DNA from: Ifrita kowaldi
Lineage: Eukaryota > Chordata > Aves > Passeriformes > Cinclosomatidae
Assembly: GCA_013398055.1 (NCBI GenBank)
Contig: VZRS01014304.1
Span: 248,001-312,000, forward strand
Direction: 5' to 3'
DNA length: 64,000 bases
How positions within the stretch are numbered: the stretch's first letter is position 1; the number at the start of each line of letters is the position of its first letter. The notes under the pieces are model-generated. The model did not search any database. It was not told the origin of the DNA and saw only the letters and a list, made by a program, of their open reading frames with translations. Shown here in pieces: positions 1-14,049 of the stretch. The position numbers were made by a program, and so were the translations under genes.

Positions 1-3000
1 TTAGATGTGTGTCCTTCCAGCCTGCTGGAATGTGACTTTCCCTTTTCGTCTGTATGATCTGTTCCAGCTGATAAAAACCTGGCTGCCTTGTTGCTTCCCC
101 ACAGGCTTCCTTCCACTTCATGCCTGGATTTCATAGGAGTGGTGTATTTTTGTTTCAAAAGACAGGAAAACATCTATGGCAATGAGGAAAATATTTAGTG
201 GCGGTCTGACTGACAAAGTAACTTTTTACTAAGATAAAAAGTATCTTCTGTCTGTCAACAAAAAAATGTTGATACTTTTCTCAGCAACTTCTGGGAAAGA
301 GGGAAGCTAAGGTAACAAAGAGAAAGTATAAGAAGAATGAGAATGGAGATATGACAGGGAGAAAGACCTAATAGGCTTTACTTGGTAAGTCTCATGGGAG
401 AGAAATTAATTGTAGGGAAGTATGATGGTGGGATAACCTTGAAAACTTTTTTCTTCACATTTTCAAATTATTTGCAAATGAGGAGATAGTAGTAATAAGC
501 ATTTTTTAAAAATTTGATTAGTAATTGGCTTATATTTTTTGATTGCTTTTTAAGCTTCAGGGTATATTAAAGAATTGGTTTCCTTGGTGTATTCTCTTGT
601 GATTTGCTTCCCTCAGAAGTCGCTGAAGTATTCTTACTTCTGACCTGTGCTCGTGGGTTCCGAAGAATCCTCTCTTGTTCTGTTTTTGTGGTCATGCATT
701 TCAGAATTGTTTTAGGCTGGGATTGCGGAACATGCTGCAAACTGCCAAATACAGAATAAACATTGAATTGTTGTCCAAGTAATGGCAAAAGGACCCTTTG
801 TTTAGAATACAGCAACGGTTAGTTCTGAGTTTTGTTGTTGGCATGATAGCAAACCTGCAGTGGAGGTGGTAGTGGGGAAAGTAGGTGATGTGAAGCAGTG
901 GGATTTTATACTTCATTATCTCCAACATCCCAAACGTTACCCGAGGAAGTGTCTGGCTGCTGATAAAGCCTATCATTTTACATCTCCTCACTGAAGGGTC
1001 TGTTTTCCTTCAGTGTATATATTTAATACCTTGGAAAGCCTGTCCGTTGTTGTCTCCTGTCTTGGAACTAAATGAATTTTCTCAGACATCCCATGACTGA
1101 GGAACATAATGTGAGGTTTCAGATGATAACATTAGGTGAAGGCAGGTAGTGTGCTCACTGCTTTTCTGTAGGGTGATCGAGAGACCCTTGGCAGACATTT
1201 GGTTAGGAACCCAGACATCCTCACATTTCAACAAATCTGGTCAGAGCATCTTGATCAGAGCATCCTTGTGTCTCCCAGCATCTTCACAGAGGGTTTGGAG
1301 TGACTCACTCATGATCTGCCTCCTCCTCAGAGCGTGCAGCAGGTCTGTCAGACACCCCTGCGGCTGACAGGTTGTCTCCAGTCTTTGGGCTGGCTGGGTG
1401 CTCAGGGTTCATGGATCCAGGGGCATGTGAGAGCATGCCACACCTATGATGGTGGTTCCAGTTCAGCCAGATGTGTAGCTGCTGCATACATTGGCATAGC
1501 TGAGCTCATGTTCATCTGGTTATTTTGGGTAGAGACAGCAATTATTGGGCACAGGTTTGACTTGCAATTTCACTGGACCCCTCAATTCCCATGTAGGTCA
1601 GGTGAGACTGATACGGAGAGCCTGGGAATATGACCACTCTGAAAATTGGAGCAGGAAACAAGTAAATGTGAAGCAGAAACCTCTTTAAAGCTGTGTGCAA
1701 GTGCCTTTTCAATATTTAGCAGTGTAGGCAACTCTAGCAGTAATGTTCATGCATGGAGGATGAGTAAGGGAAGGATCAAATGTCAAGACACAAGATCTAT
1801 GCTCTCCATTCCTTCACCCTCTCTTTCATAAGCCCTCAGGTCTCTGAGAGTCGATTAGTGAGGACAAGCTCTCGATGTTTGAGTGCTTGAGATAACAACA
1901 CAACTTACCTGCTTACCTCAGTATTGCCTAAGTTACAGGGTTTGGGCAACTATCTCTCTTGGCTTCCTTTGGCCTACTGACTTGCATTTCCAAAAATATC
2001 TATGGAAAGTATTTAGGAAATGTAGGAGGGTTAAAAGAGCTGAAGATACTCAGATCAGATCTAATGACAGTCTTTGGCAATCTTCCATGTTACAGTTTTT
2101 CTGTCCTGGTTTCTGTGGGAATTGTGATGTTTTTAGGTAATACAGTTCTTCCAACTACTCTGCCATCTACTTTGCCATGTAAGAAACAAGCATGGTGCTA
2201 CTGTCTTTTCTGAATGATAGGCTTTTTTGTTGTCTGCTCCTTTTTTAAGACTACTTGGACAAAAGATTGCATACATCACAGTACAGAACAAGTTGACGAG
2301 GGACTCAGTTCTTCAAGGATTTGTTCACAGTGGTTGTCCACTTGAAACAAAGGACATCTGAGACCTAATTAAATTCAGTTTTGCCACTTTGTATTTCTGT
2401 GACAAGTGACAGTATTATTATTCCCCGCCAGTGGAGCTCTTTGTCCAGTGCTGAAAAACACTGAATTACCAATAGAAGTAACATAAGTTTCCAAAAGGGG
2501 CAGGATGTAATCTTTATCAAAAATTTTGAAATCTGTTGAGATTTGCCTAAGGCCTTTTTTTTTTAAATTCGTAAGATTTTGCTGGAGAATGAAATTCCAT
2601 TTGTTGATCTTGTTGGATTGAAGACAGCATTATCAAAGGTACAGCTTGGCTTTTATGGTCAGAACTCTATCTGGTACCATGATCATCTTCTGTATCTCTT
2701 CAAATGCTTCAAATGTAGGTTTCAGCCATGACTGGTTGATAAGCAGGAGGGCTGTTGACTGGAAATGTCCGTCTCACCCCACTGATGAAAGAGAGAACGT
2801 AAATGACTGACTCGGGCTGATTGCCTTGTTGTTAGGTGGCTAAAGTTCAGTGGGATGAACCCACCCTGAATGTGTGTGCCAGAGCGGAAGGGTTTGTTTT
2901 CTTTTGGAGTGATGATTGTACTTATTTCTGTTACAGCAAACTACCTGTAGCAACAGGCTTAGCAGACTAGATAGAAAAGATGGGGGAGGCTGTAATTTGC

Positions 3001-6000
3001 AAAGAGGAAAATGTTTTGCCATGAATAATGTTAGGATATACTTTAAATATTGTCAAGAGTTTGAGTGAATGAAGGGGGAAAGTATCCTTTTATGGGGATT
3101 TGGCATTCAACAAAGAAAGAAAATTTTAAAATACTTCAGAAAGATGATCTTCACACTTGAAAGAAAGTGCTTGAACAGAAAAGTAGGATTTGCTGGAGAG
3201 AAAGGAAAACTGTTGGACTTTGTTTCAACAAGTCATTAATGCTGCTAAGCTGTAACCACCTTCATATTTATTCCAGTGTTTACACTTGCCAAGCACAAAA
3301 AAAAGCAAATAAATGGAACACTAAACCTGTAATAAATCCTCAGGGGACCACATAATAAACACAGACATGTTATGTTTATCACATACTAAGGAAAGTAATC
3401 TGTTTTCAACACCGTTGCCTGACACACGATGGATGCTACATTCCATCAGGTCTCCAGCACTTTTGGAAATGACACATATGGTCAAAATATTTCAGTGCTT
3501 TTTGAAGGAGGCAAAAGAAGAATCCATTGTTAACAGCCGTTGTCAACATGGCATCTCCTGCCTTTCATGGAGTCTTTGGGCTAGGCCCAATTTCAGGAAG
3601 AAGCAAAAGGTTCTGGACCCCACCAAAATGGGCAAAGCAAGGACTGTGTTATCAGATTTGAGTTTTCAAGATGTGATGGCCAGCACCTAGCAGTCTGTCT
3701 GTGCTGTTAAATCCCAAGGGGCTGTTATGTTTGGAAGCTAATGTACCCAAGGTGGATCTCTGTAGCTGCCATGCCACCAGAGCACACATCATGGGCACAA
3801 AGATCTGCTGGATTGGTCGGGTTTGCTCTTTTCTTTCACTGGCCACCGATCAGACTCCTTGATCCTATTCAAAACTGATGTTAGCAAGTCATTGAGCTTA
3901 TTGCATCGAATCCCTGTTATGGCACTTTTGAACTTCCCAGGAGCCGGCCCAGCCCCTCATTTATTTGTGTGCTTGCAGTGGTGTTCTTGCCGGCTCTGTT
4001 TCTAAAGGAGACCCTTGAACATCCAAGCTGTGATTTTTATTTTTAAAATGATTTGGCTGTGTGCATTTAGTTTAAACCATGTAAAAGCTGTCCCACACCA
4101 GCGCATTGCTTGTTTTAGCAGCCTTCAGACACTCTGGGCACCGCTCAGCATGACTCGGGAGAGGCATTTGGCACCTTTCATGCCTTAGGTCTGGTAGAAG
4201 ACTTGGATCTAACCAGCAAGTGCTACAGCACTTCACTTGTAGGTGCCGGTTCCCTGCAGCCATATTCTGTTTTAGGCAGTTAAGTGTCCTATAAAGTGGG
4301 AATACTTGAAATACCATCCCACTACAGCTTGGGCACTTCACTCAGCATAGCGATCAGGACGCTCAGCGAGGGCAGAGATGGGCTGGGCTCCAACCCTTGA
4401 TCTAAGAGCTCTCACTCTGCTATACATAAGGAGGAGCCAAATAAGGTTCAGAAGCTGTTGTGGGACTCACATTTCCCATCTCTTCGGTAAGTGTCATAAG
4501 CCACAGGATCACACTCACTCCTGGAGAGCGCAAGAGGAGGCTTTCTGGCTCGTGTACGTGGGCACCTCTGCTTCAGCAGCAGTGTGGGCAGTCTGGCTTT
4601 GACCCTCAGCTGCTGGATGTTGTTTAGGCCATAACAAAAGTGGGATCATGAACCATTCAGGCCATGTCAGGACTAGGTCACTTCTGGTTGTAGCCAGGAA
4701 CTCAATTCTTCTCACCTGGGAACTCAAAGGTAAAATAAACAAGAACCCTGGGAATTTCCATGGAGTACTTTCCTATTGATCAGAGATGATTTGTTTGCCT
4801 TCTGGCTTTAACTATTTGTGAATGTATTCTGATTTTATATGGAGCAGCCCCCAGATGGGCTAAAGGGTCAGTTATGGAAGAATTCACGGGTTCAGACTTA
4901 AATTATGCTGCTAAATGTTCAGAGTCCAACCCATCTTCGCCTACTGTTTAATCCTCTTTCTCACTGCGGCTTGCCATGATGATAGACTTGCTAGTAATTG
5001 TGGACGTGTTGCTGCTCGTCGCTTGGACGGGGTGGCTTTTCCCGCAGTGTGCTCACTGATGCTGTAGAGAGCCAACGCTGTGGCAAAGGTCTCTTGGCAG
5101 CAATGACTGGGTTGAACTATCCCATCAGCTGACTCAGTTTCCCTTCTCACGGGATGTATTTCTGATGTTGGTCTCCTTTACTGACACAGTGTAATTAAGC
5201 GGTGTGTGCTTTGTGTGATGAGCTCTCCATCTGGCAGATAATTGCCTGCTGGTTTAAATCCCATCTTAACTTCAGTTTCTTGAGATCATGAACCTGCTGG
5301 TGCCTTCTGGTTAGTTTTGCAGGGTGTTTGCAGAAGGATTTGTTGCAAGTTAAAGTGATGCAGGTAAATTTCTCTGAGTTTTTTTGATTGATAGGTACGA
5401 CAGATTAACTTCTAGGTCCTGACATGATTCTGCATTGAGTTTGGCAGTCTGACACCTGGGTTTGTAGACAAAGCTGCTGACAGCAGGCACTGGTTGTTGG
5501 CACTGGTTATGCAGAGTGGGAACCCTGGGTATACTCCGAGACCTGGTAGATGCTGAAAGCTTGTTACACAATACATGCTGGTGTTGTTCTTTCCTTCTTC
5601 CTTATTTTCTTCTCCTTTCTCCCTTTGCACTCTCTGGATCTATTTGCCCTATTCTGTTGTGCAGCAAGGTGCTGCATCTCTGGAGTTTGCTTGCTGCAAG
5701 TTTGTACAGGGCCGTGCACAGCAGAGACCTTGCTGGGCTGCTTTTGTAATACCTGCTGTAAATAATGAGGATAACCAGCAGGCATCGGCTGAGTGACTGC
5801 CCTGTGAGATAACAGGCAGCAGTGCTGGGGACGTCTTGGGCCTGGCCCACGGTGTCTGCGGCAGGCGCCGGGAGCTGGCTGGCAGCTGCCCACCAGGCAC
5901 GGGGCTTGCTGATGGTGTGGCAGCCTCCTTTCTTACTGCCTTCCCTCTTGCATTTGGGGAGGCAGGGCAGATTTCCCACGCTCTCTTCTGACCACTGTGC

Positions 6001-7640
6001 TGTCAGGTGCTATTAGGAGGGTTTGTTGGTGCACGGCAAGGGGCAGGGTCCATCCCTTCCAGACGAGCCCTGTGAGATGTGCCTGGTGAACCAGTGCATT
6101 GCCCATGCAGCCCTTGCACTTCCACTGGCAGTTCTGGGGTGGAGACTTCAGTGGTTATGGCTGCTGGTTGCAGCTTCCAGAAGTGTTGCAGACACAATCC
6201 TTTGCCCCTCTCCTTGTGCAGAGCCCAGGGAGCCACAACATAAGGTGGTGACAGTCCCACAGAGGTCACCAGCACAAGCAGACACTGGATGTCTGTGTCC
6301 AGCTCCAGGTTGCAGGGCGTGCTGTACACTGAGTGTCAGTGCTTATTATCTTTGCAGTCTGTGGGAGCAACACCTGTGCCTGGAATTGAGAATTTGGCCC
6401 AGTCTGGGTATTGATGTTGACTGTATTTTTTTCCTATCCCTTGTGAAAAGTTGCAGTTGCTTTTATTGACTTGTGCCTTTGTGCCTCAGCTACCCTATGG
6501 CTCAGCTAATAACAGTGTCTGGGACTTTATTCAGCTTTAAGAGGCTTTAAACTAAGAAATTCCTATTTACTACTAACAGCATTGATGGACATGACTGATT
6601 AATGGCAATAAACTCAGGTGAGAACTGAGAGACAAGGACATTTTTTTCTGTTCTATGCAGTGAACATGCTTGTTTTGTATGACTGAGTTTTACGAATTTT
6701 TGTTCGATCTGCTTTTAAAATATGTCCTTTGCCAAGTGGTGGGGATTTCTTAAGCTGAGATGACTGATTCACTCCTTTGTTTCAGCCAACCTGCATCAGA
6801 CTGGGCTGAAGCTGAGATGCTGAGATGATCAGATAAAATTCTTCACACCACTACTGGCCGTTAAGCATCCATCCCTTTTTTTTCCCCTGGGGCAAGTCCT
6901 CCAGGAGAGTTTCTCCTGCTCTGAGGTTGTGTCAGTGACTCCCTGTGTTTTTGCTCTGAGTCTCTTTGATCAGTCTGTAGCTGTTAAAAGATTCCATTGC
7001 TCTTTTCAAGGCCTAAAGGGAAAGTAAGGTGACAACTTTGATGGCCAGTTTGAAAGCTTTCTCAGACTGGAAAGCATCCCATGGGGCAAACAACTTTACT
7101 CACACTCTATGCGTCCCATACTGGTCATATAGGATGGCTTAGTGCTGCATAAAATTTGGAAATTGTGCGTTTTCAGGTATTTCAATGAACTTATATAAGT
7201 GACTAAGGATAAGAAAACCCTAATTAAATTTTGTTCCTGTGATGAAACTGAATTTTAGAGAAATCAGGCTGAGATTTCAGCAGTTGTGAAATTCACAGTG
7301 TTGTTCTTTGCACTGTAGAGCCTTTGTGTTTACTGCTGTAGTCATATTACACGACATTGCCTAATACCCAGCATGGCGTATTCTTGGCTCATTCAGCAGG
7401 TAAGATTCCCTGAGGGTCACTGAATCTGTCCGTGCACTCTACAGAGAACTCAGTCTGATGATTTCACAGCCATGTATTTGCATTTGCATTTCCAGTGCTT
7501 TTTTCTTTTTGCTATACTTTTCCCTTTTATTCTACCATGATGATCAAAACTAAGGCTCCGACTAGTTTTGTGACCTGTGTCAGCCCTTCCTGCATCCCAC
7601 CTGTGGCAGTCAGCAGGTAATTAGCTGGTGGTCTGTCCTG
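1..7640. other. Intronic sequence without recognised genes
   Basis: Mostly AT-leaning unique sequence with many short random ORFs. GC rises modestly at about 5800-6350, where overlapping ORFs on both strands are stop-poor but show no conserved domain, repeat or splice structure. I see no RNA gene or identifiable transposon here. Confidence 0.6.
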
Positions 7641-7741
7641 GGCATGGGTTTTTCACTGTTGAACCCCGGCTCCATCCTCATGGTGCAGTGGGAGGGGCCC
7701 ACAGGTGCAGGCACCTTGCAGAGATGGTCTGGTCATGGGGT

Positions 7742-7800
7742 GGGGGATTGAACTCGCAGCTGAGAGCTGGTCCTCTAGTAAACGAGAAGCTGATCCATTA
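7742..7800 (-). repeat. tRNA-like promoter remnant (possible tRNA-derived SINE)
   Basis: On the - strand the sequence contains GAGTTCAATCC (+ strand 7745-7755), a good match to the RNA polymerase III B box of tRNAs. It is preceded by a segment that can form a small stem (TTCTC with GAGGA) resembling an anticodon arm. No complete cloverleaf with an acceptor stem is visible, so this is not called as a tRNA gene. An old tRNA-derived SINE head is the simplest reading. The family was not identified. Confidence 0.3.
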
Positions 7801-7860
7801 GAACTTCAGGGTGAAATAATCCCTTTAGGAAAGCACAATAGTTAATAACCCAACTGTTAG

Positions 7861-10800
7861 AAAGCTGTTTCTAACCACCCTTTCTGTTCCTTATTAGACA
7901 TCTTGATTATTTTCCATTTCTGTTCTTAGGTATTTTGTAGCACTTAATTTTCCCTATGATAATTTATGAGTCACAAAATCTCTTGGAATGGGTTAGCTTC
8001 TATGTGATGGCATTTCAGCACCTCTTGGATTTCCTTTGGTTGGATCACATGTTGCTGCTTGTTTGGAGGCAATGCTGCTGCTTCTCTGAAGAAAGCGATG
8101 TATTGTTACTTGGGTGTGATATACCAGGGTCACACTGCCCTCTCTTTGGAGATAGGCCCTGCATCAGTTTATATAGTATTTAAAGTGCTTGTCAAATACT
8201 GGGATGGAAAATTACTTCATTTTCTGAAATGACACTACTTGGGTGACTTAATTTTCTTGCCTGCCCACTGTTTAAGTGTTTGAGTTGGTTCAGAAAGATG
8301 GAAGCATCAGACCAGATGAAAAAACGCAGTGGTGCATGGGGCTTCCACCACAGGGGCTTAATAAGTGAGATGGGTTTATTATATAAAGTGAAGTATTACA
8401 TGCTGTTGTACAAGGCACTGCAAATATCTCATCTCTCTCCAATTCTGATTCTTCCTAGTCAAGAAAAGTTAATGTACATTGTAAAGAGGACAAACTGGGG
8501 AGCGGAGAATTTGTTTTACCAGAGGTGTCATTTATGGTAGAAGATTGCATCCTTCTTATTGCAAAATAAAAACCAAACAGGACTACAATTGCTACCTACA
8601 TCCCTGAAGTACAGGAGCAGGGCAGCTTAAAGAAAAAAAATGTGTAAATGCATGTAATAAATTTAGGTGGGATGTTAGAAGGCAGTTTGAAACCTTCAGG
8701 GAAGCAAATTTCTGGGATAACCTCTCTGTGAAGAGATCCAAAGAAGTGTAGCTGGGTTTAAGCTAAAGCTTGATAAATTGATAAGCTTCCTAGTTGTAAG
8801 TAGTATTATGTATATACAACACATTTCCTTGAGAACCTTCCTTAAATAGAAAATTGAACTTGCTGGTGGAAAAATTATTTCCTGTTCTCTTTTTGCTGCA
8901 GAAATTAAACATATGTATTAATAAACTTTTAGAGCAATTAGCCTTTGAACTGCCTGAGCTTGTGTAATTTGCTGTGTGTTGGTAACAGCATTGCTATCTT
9001 CTCCTGAACTTGGTATCAAAAGAAGGTAAAGAATCCACAAGGTAACGTGGTTCAACAGATACATGAATGGGGCTGGAAGTTATTCACAAATGTCCCAGAA
9101 TGCAAGTTGCAGCAAATCTGAACCAATCTTGCTTCTGGCTGTCACAGCCCTTTGCTTCCCATCACCTGTATGACCTTGTGCTGGGCTGTTTCAGTGCACC
9201 AAGTTTCTAAAAAGCCAATATGCCAGTAAAAAAACCCAACAAAACAAGCTTCTGACTTAGCATGGAGAAACAGCTGAGTTCATCAAATGAGTAGAATATA
9301 ATGCAAGGGAGGATGAGAGTTGACAAAAAGCCAAACTAACAATAAAAAACAGACCAAAAAGTTCTTACCTGATGTGAAGAAATAGTTCACTGGAGTATGA
9401 GTTCCAGTGCAGAGGAGGAGAGAAGCTGTGGTAGTCAGCCCTTCATTTAGCTTAGGGCTGCTGTGCATTTGCAACCAAAGCAAAACTAATTTTTGTAGGG
9501 TTTTTTTTTTTAGTAGGATTTCTGTTGCCTTGTGCTGGAGCAGTTCAGCGCATGGTTGGACAGACATAGGGATGGTGTTAAAGAGGGGGCGGTAATTAGG
9601 TGGGTTTAGGCTCTGCCCTTGGCTTGGTGGTTACTCTGCTGCTTTTTCTTGAAGGAGATATTATATAATTTTGCCCATGCTTGCATTATGTCCCTCTGGA
9701 AGGTCAAAAGTTTCTAGAAAGTCCTTTTAAGTTATGAAAATGTTGTACTGTCCCTCCCTCAGGCCTATGTGACCACATGGACTCATATCAAGTGAAGGAT
9801 TTGTTCCAGTGCTCTGTGTGCAGTACTCAGCACCTAATCCGTGTAGGCAAGAGTGTCAGCACTCACCACTTTCTTCTGTGGGTACAAAGCTCCCAGCTTT
9901 CATTTGCATGAAGTTTTGCCACCTAGAAAGTCTACAGCTTGAGCAGCACAGATTCTGTGATACAAAATGCAGCTGCATTGTACTAACATCAGAACTTCAA
10001 TAAACATGTTTATGAACACCTGTCTTGAGAATGCACAGAGCACATGAAAAATAAATGAATGAAAAAATAAACTGAATATATTTTCCCTGTAGATTGCTGC
10101 CTTTTTAAGTTTGTTAATTTAAAAGATTAACAAATTTCAGTTAAAAAAGGTAACAAATTCTCTGATAATAAGAATTTTGCATTGAGAAAGTGTACATATT
10201 TATGAGCTCTGGCTCAGTCCTTTGAATTATCTAGGCACTACTGTAACCGATAAGTGAATGCTGATAACCCTGTTAATATTTCAAGGACTCTTTGCAGCTA
10301 TAGGGGAGCACTCGGTAACTATCACATTCCTTTCCACTGCAGGACAGGTTTTTAATTTGCTATCTTAATGGTATTATATACATACAGGTTTTTTTCTAGC
10401 TCTGTTCACCTTGTCTCGCAGCAGCTCCTTGGCACACAGCCTCATGAACTCTCTAAGATGCTTTTTACAGCAGCTAGGCTCATTGCCTGCTCTGGTGTGG
10501 CTGGGATTTGGATTGCAAATTCCTGATCCGAACAAAGAGGGGGAATAGAAAGGGCTGGTCTCTGGCCTCTCTCACACTTTAGGAAACTTTGCTGGCTTCA
10601 GAGGATTGTTGTGGTAACTCTGGTTACACTGTGAAAAAAAAAAGCCTCTATATTTGCAAAGATGGGTGCAGCTCCCAGTTGGAGAGAGGTGGTTCTGGAA
10701 AGGCTGCTGGGATTTCGGGCTACCTTGAGTTTTGTCCACACTTCTTCTCTTTTCCCCCCCTGCTTTGTTTCCTCAGAACTATGGGGCTGGAAATCCACGG

Positions 10801-13800
10801 GTTTAGAAAAGACAGAGAGTGGGAAAAAAATGAATGGAGACAGGTGGTGTATACAGGATGTATCCGCACATGTTCCTTCACCGGCTTGCCGGCTGCATGC
10901 AAGGGCCCTGCAATCTGAGAAGCAGCTTCCTGTAATTGATTTCATGAGCCAATATCAACCGGGTAGGATTTGGCCTGTGCTGGCTTGCGTTCCTTGAGGA
11001 GTAGAGGAGAGGAATAAAACTAAACAGGGTGACTCATGAGAGTCAGGCTCCTGCAATGGTTTGTGTGTATAAAAATGCTCAGAGCTGGGAAATGGGCTGT
11101 CAGGGTCGTTAGATCGTTATCTGCCTTTGGTTTGCCGTTCTTTGGAGCCATTGGAGAAGGCCCATGACGTCCCTGTCAGCCACAGCCAGAGGAAAAAGTG
11201 ACCGTGTGTGACTGACAGCTCATTGCCCAGGACAAGGACAGCCACATTACTGCAGGGCAGCTGCTGAGATTAAACTTGTGTACTTGCACCTGGGCTTCCC
11301 TTTTTGCTGTCCCTATCATTGAAATTGACCAAAATCGCTCAAATCACTCATTTGTGTGTAAACCTGTACGGAGGACATTGCACAATAGGCAGTGCTGGGC
11401 TAAGCAGCCTGTAGTTACTCAGCGTTTTGGTTTTAAGTGTGGCAACTGCTTCCCTGAAGCCAGGCTTGTGCAGTGCAATGAGGAAAGGCACTGCTTTACT
11501 GTCTCTTGAACTGTGTTTTGATTTGACACCATTCTTCCTTCTACTTTTCTCTTGGGTATTTTTGTGTTAAAGATGTTCACCACGTGCTGGGATCTCCACC
11601 TCTCTTGTGGCATAAAATCACAGGTCTTTGTCTTAATAGACTGGGAGGAGCCAGGTGGAGGCAGGGAGAAGGTGGCCAGATGGACACCGGGATTACTCTG
11701 TCCCTCACCCTAGCGTTGATCAGAAGAAATCCAGTCAGGGATGCTTTTCTCCTTCATGAGAAAAAACTTCCTGAAAAGGGGGAAGGTAGACTCCGCTGTG
11801 AAGCTCTGGGAGGAGAACCTTGTTTGATCTGCAGATGAGAGCTCTTGTGGGTGCAGAGCCAGCATGGTGGCCAGGAGCAGCCGTGGGAGCAGCCGGGATG
11901 GTGGCCGTGGGCGGGAAGGAGCCCCAGGGCTCCCTCACACCGATCTCTGCAGACAGGAACAGTCTCATGAAAGCGTGGTCTTGAATATAACATGCACAAA
12001 ACAAGCCTCTGGGAAAAGCTGGTGCTTGCTGGAGACGTTTTTTGGGTGTATCCTGCTCTGTGAGTTACAATTTCTGTGAGATACAACACACCCTCTTTGG
12101 GCGAGTTTGTTAGTCAAAAAGTACACTGACTTCCTTCTGTTTCAGGGAAGTGGGGCCGGAGGAGAGGCAGGTAAACAGTGTAAGGGGATCTCCTGGCATG
12201 GCTCATTTTAGAGCTAGGAGGCCACCAGGACTGGGACTTGGCTGGGCTGCCTGGTCAGTTCCAGGCATATAGGTAATTAAGATATATCCTCCAATTAACC
12301 TAAGTGGCCCTTTTATTGATGTGTGAGACCAATGAGCCCGACTGCCATACAGACAGCAGAAAGGAGTCTGGATTATTTTAGCCACTGCTTTGCATGTTTA
12401 AGTAATTTGAAGTTAGAGAAGACCTGCCCTGTTAATATTTACAGAGGCTCATTAAGCAAGACAGGTATGCTTCCCTGCCCTGCAGGTTAAATGGCAAAGC
12501 CTGGCTGGGCTGGAATGGTTCCCTCTGCTTTGTCCGTCCTGGTGTGGCCAGATCTGTCCCTGCGAGCAAGCAAGCTCGGCAGGGTGCTGCTGCACCTGCC
12601 AAAAATTGCACCTGGTCCAGGCTAACACTGCTGTGTAATGTGGCTGCACTATGTATGTATGTATGTGTGTTATGTATGTCTGTGGTGCCTTGTTTTATTT
12701 AGGGCCATAAGCATCGCCTCTCAGACCTGCTAAATGCTGTGAGGCCAGAGGGATGTCCAAGCTAATATTCCCACTCTTGCTCTGCCTAGCAATATGTACT
12801 AAGGAAAATGCATGAGCAACAGGACAAGTACAGACTGATCCTTCCCTCCTTGCACTGTTCCAGCTCGCAGCAGGCAGATGTTTAAGGGCTTTTGGGGCTA
12901 CAGGTCTCTCCCGATCATGGTGTTGACTCACTGTGGGGCAAGTCAGTACCACATTCCATGGCCCCCTCATCTCTCAGTTTGTTTAATCCCTCTGAAGTTT
13001 CTGCTTTCCCCAGTGCCTGGTCAGAGTCCCCACCATTCAGATGCACACACTTGCAGAAATTATTTTCTGTTAAAACATGTTGCCTGATCACCTCACTGGG
13101 TGATCTTTGTTTTTATATTGTGAGGGACAGGGATTATTTGTGTTTTGTTTCCCTTCTTGATGTGATTTTGTATTTCCTTGTCACGCTTCATCTTAGCCAT
13201 CTGTTTTTCTGTCCGATGAGGAATACTTCTAGTCTTGTAATACACTGTGGAGATGATTTCTCCAGATGTGCCTGACTTGCCCAGGGGGGTGTAAATGAAA
13301 GCATCCCAATGTATATGGGTGCATTTATGGCCAAACTATTTCCAGGGAAAAGGCAAATTGCAGAGGTGGTAACTGTCTACAATGTTCTCAGATGCTTTGA
13401 GCTTTGTATTTTTTCTGCAAAAATTTTACTGTGTTTACCCCCTTTTTTAAAACTTGTTTACAAAACTTTGGATATAGAAACGTTGTCCCCAGATAGCTGC
13501 TTCAGGTGGCTGCTGTTTGAAGAGCTGCAGGGTGCCCCATACAGCTTTTTGTTACTCTCTTTGGTTGTCTCTCTAGCTGGGCTGTTTTGGATACTGGCCT
13601 GTTTTAATGCCCATTGCAATACACAAATAGTAGCTATATTGCCTTCCCACTCATGTCAGAGCAAAGCTTAGTCATATATTTCAGAGAATAATAAAGAACC
13701 AGGTGCAGTGAATGTATTTTTACATTTCTATTTGTATTTGTTTGCAGCCTGCAGATTGTCAACGTAAGAGCGGGCAGGAGAACTGTGCTGAGCAGTGTTT

Positions 13801-13950
13801 GCTCTCTTTCCTGTGCTGCAGCTGATACAGGGTAGCCGTGACCTGGGCTGGGCGTCTTGTCAGAATTAAGATGTTCATCCCCACTGGGCTCTTGCTTCCA
13901 TTTGGGCCCAGGTAATTGCTGGTTGTGGAAACAACCGGGAGAGGGTGGGA
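7861..13950. other. Intronic sequence without recognised genes
   Basis: Unique intronic sequence with one small microsatellite (12651-12684). GC is a little higher at 10560-10960 and 11640-11960, where ORFs of around 110 codons overlap on opposite strands and frames. This is typical of GC-richer noncoding DNA. Nothing else is recognised. Confidence 0.6.
12651..12684. repeat. (ATGT)n microsatellite
   Basis: An imperfect ATGT tetranucleotide run shading into TG-rich sequence, readable directly. Likely to vary in length between individuals. Confidence 0.85.
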
Positions 13951-13958
13951 GATACCCA

Positions 13959-13966
13959 TGACGTCA
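13959..13966. promoter_or_regulatory. Consensus CRE octamer (TGACGTCA)
   Basis: The palindromic cAMP-response element TGACGTCA is present exactly. It sits in a short GC- and CpG-enriched stretch (about 13950-14070) within an otherwise CpG-poor intron. CREB/ATF-family proteins bind this motif. Whether it is used here is unknown. Confidence 0.4.
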
Positions 13967-14005
13967 GGGTGTCTGCACACCTAGAGCCGGGGTGGGTGTA
14001 TGACA

Positions 14006-14035
14006 CCTGCCGAGCTGATCCCTGCCGAGCTGATC
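14006..14035. repeat. 15-bp tandem duplication
   Basis: The 15-mer CCTGCCGAGCTGATC occurs twice head to tail (14006-14020 and 14021-14035), followed by a partial third copy. A simple replication-slippage product. Confidence 0.85.
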
Positions 14036-14049
14036 CCTGATCCCTGCCT

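Noticed and set aside
7742..7800. Functional tRNA gene
   Set aside because: B box present, but no full cloverleaf, acceptor stem or terminator in the right place.
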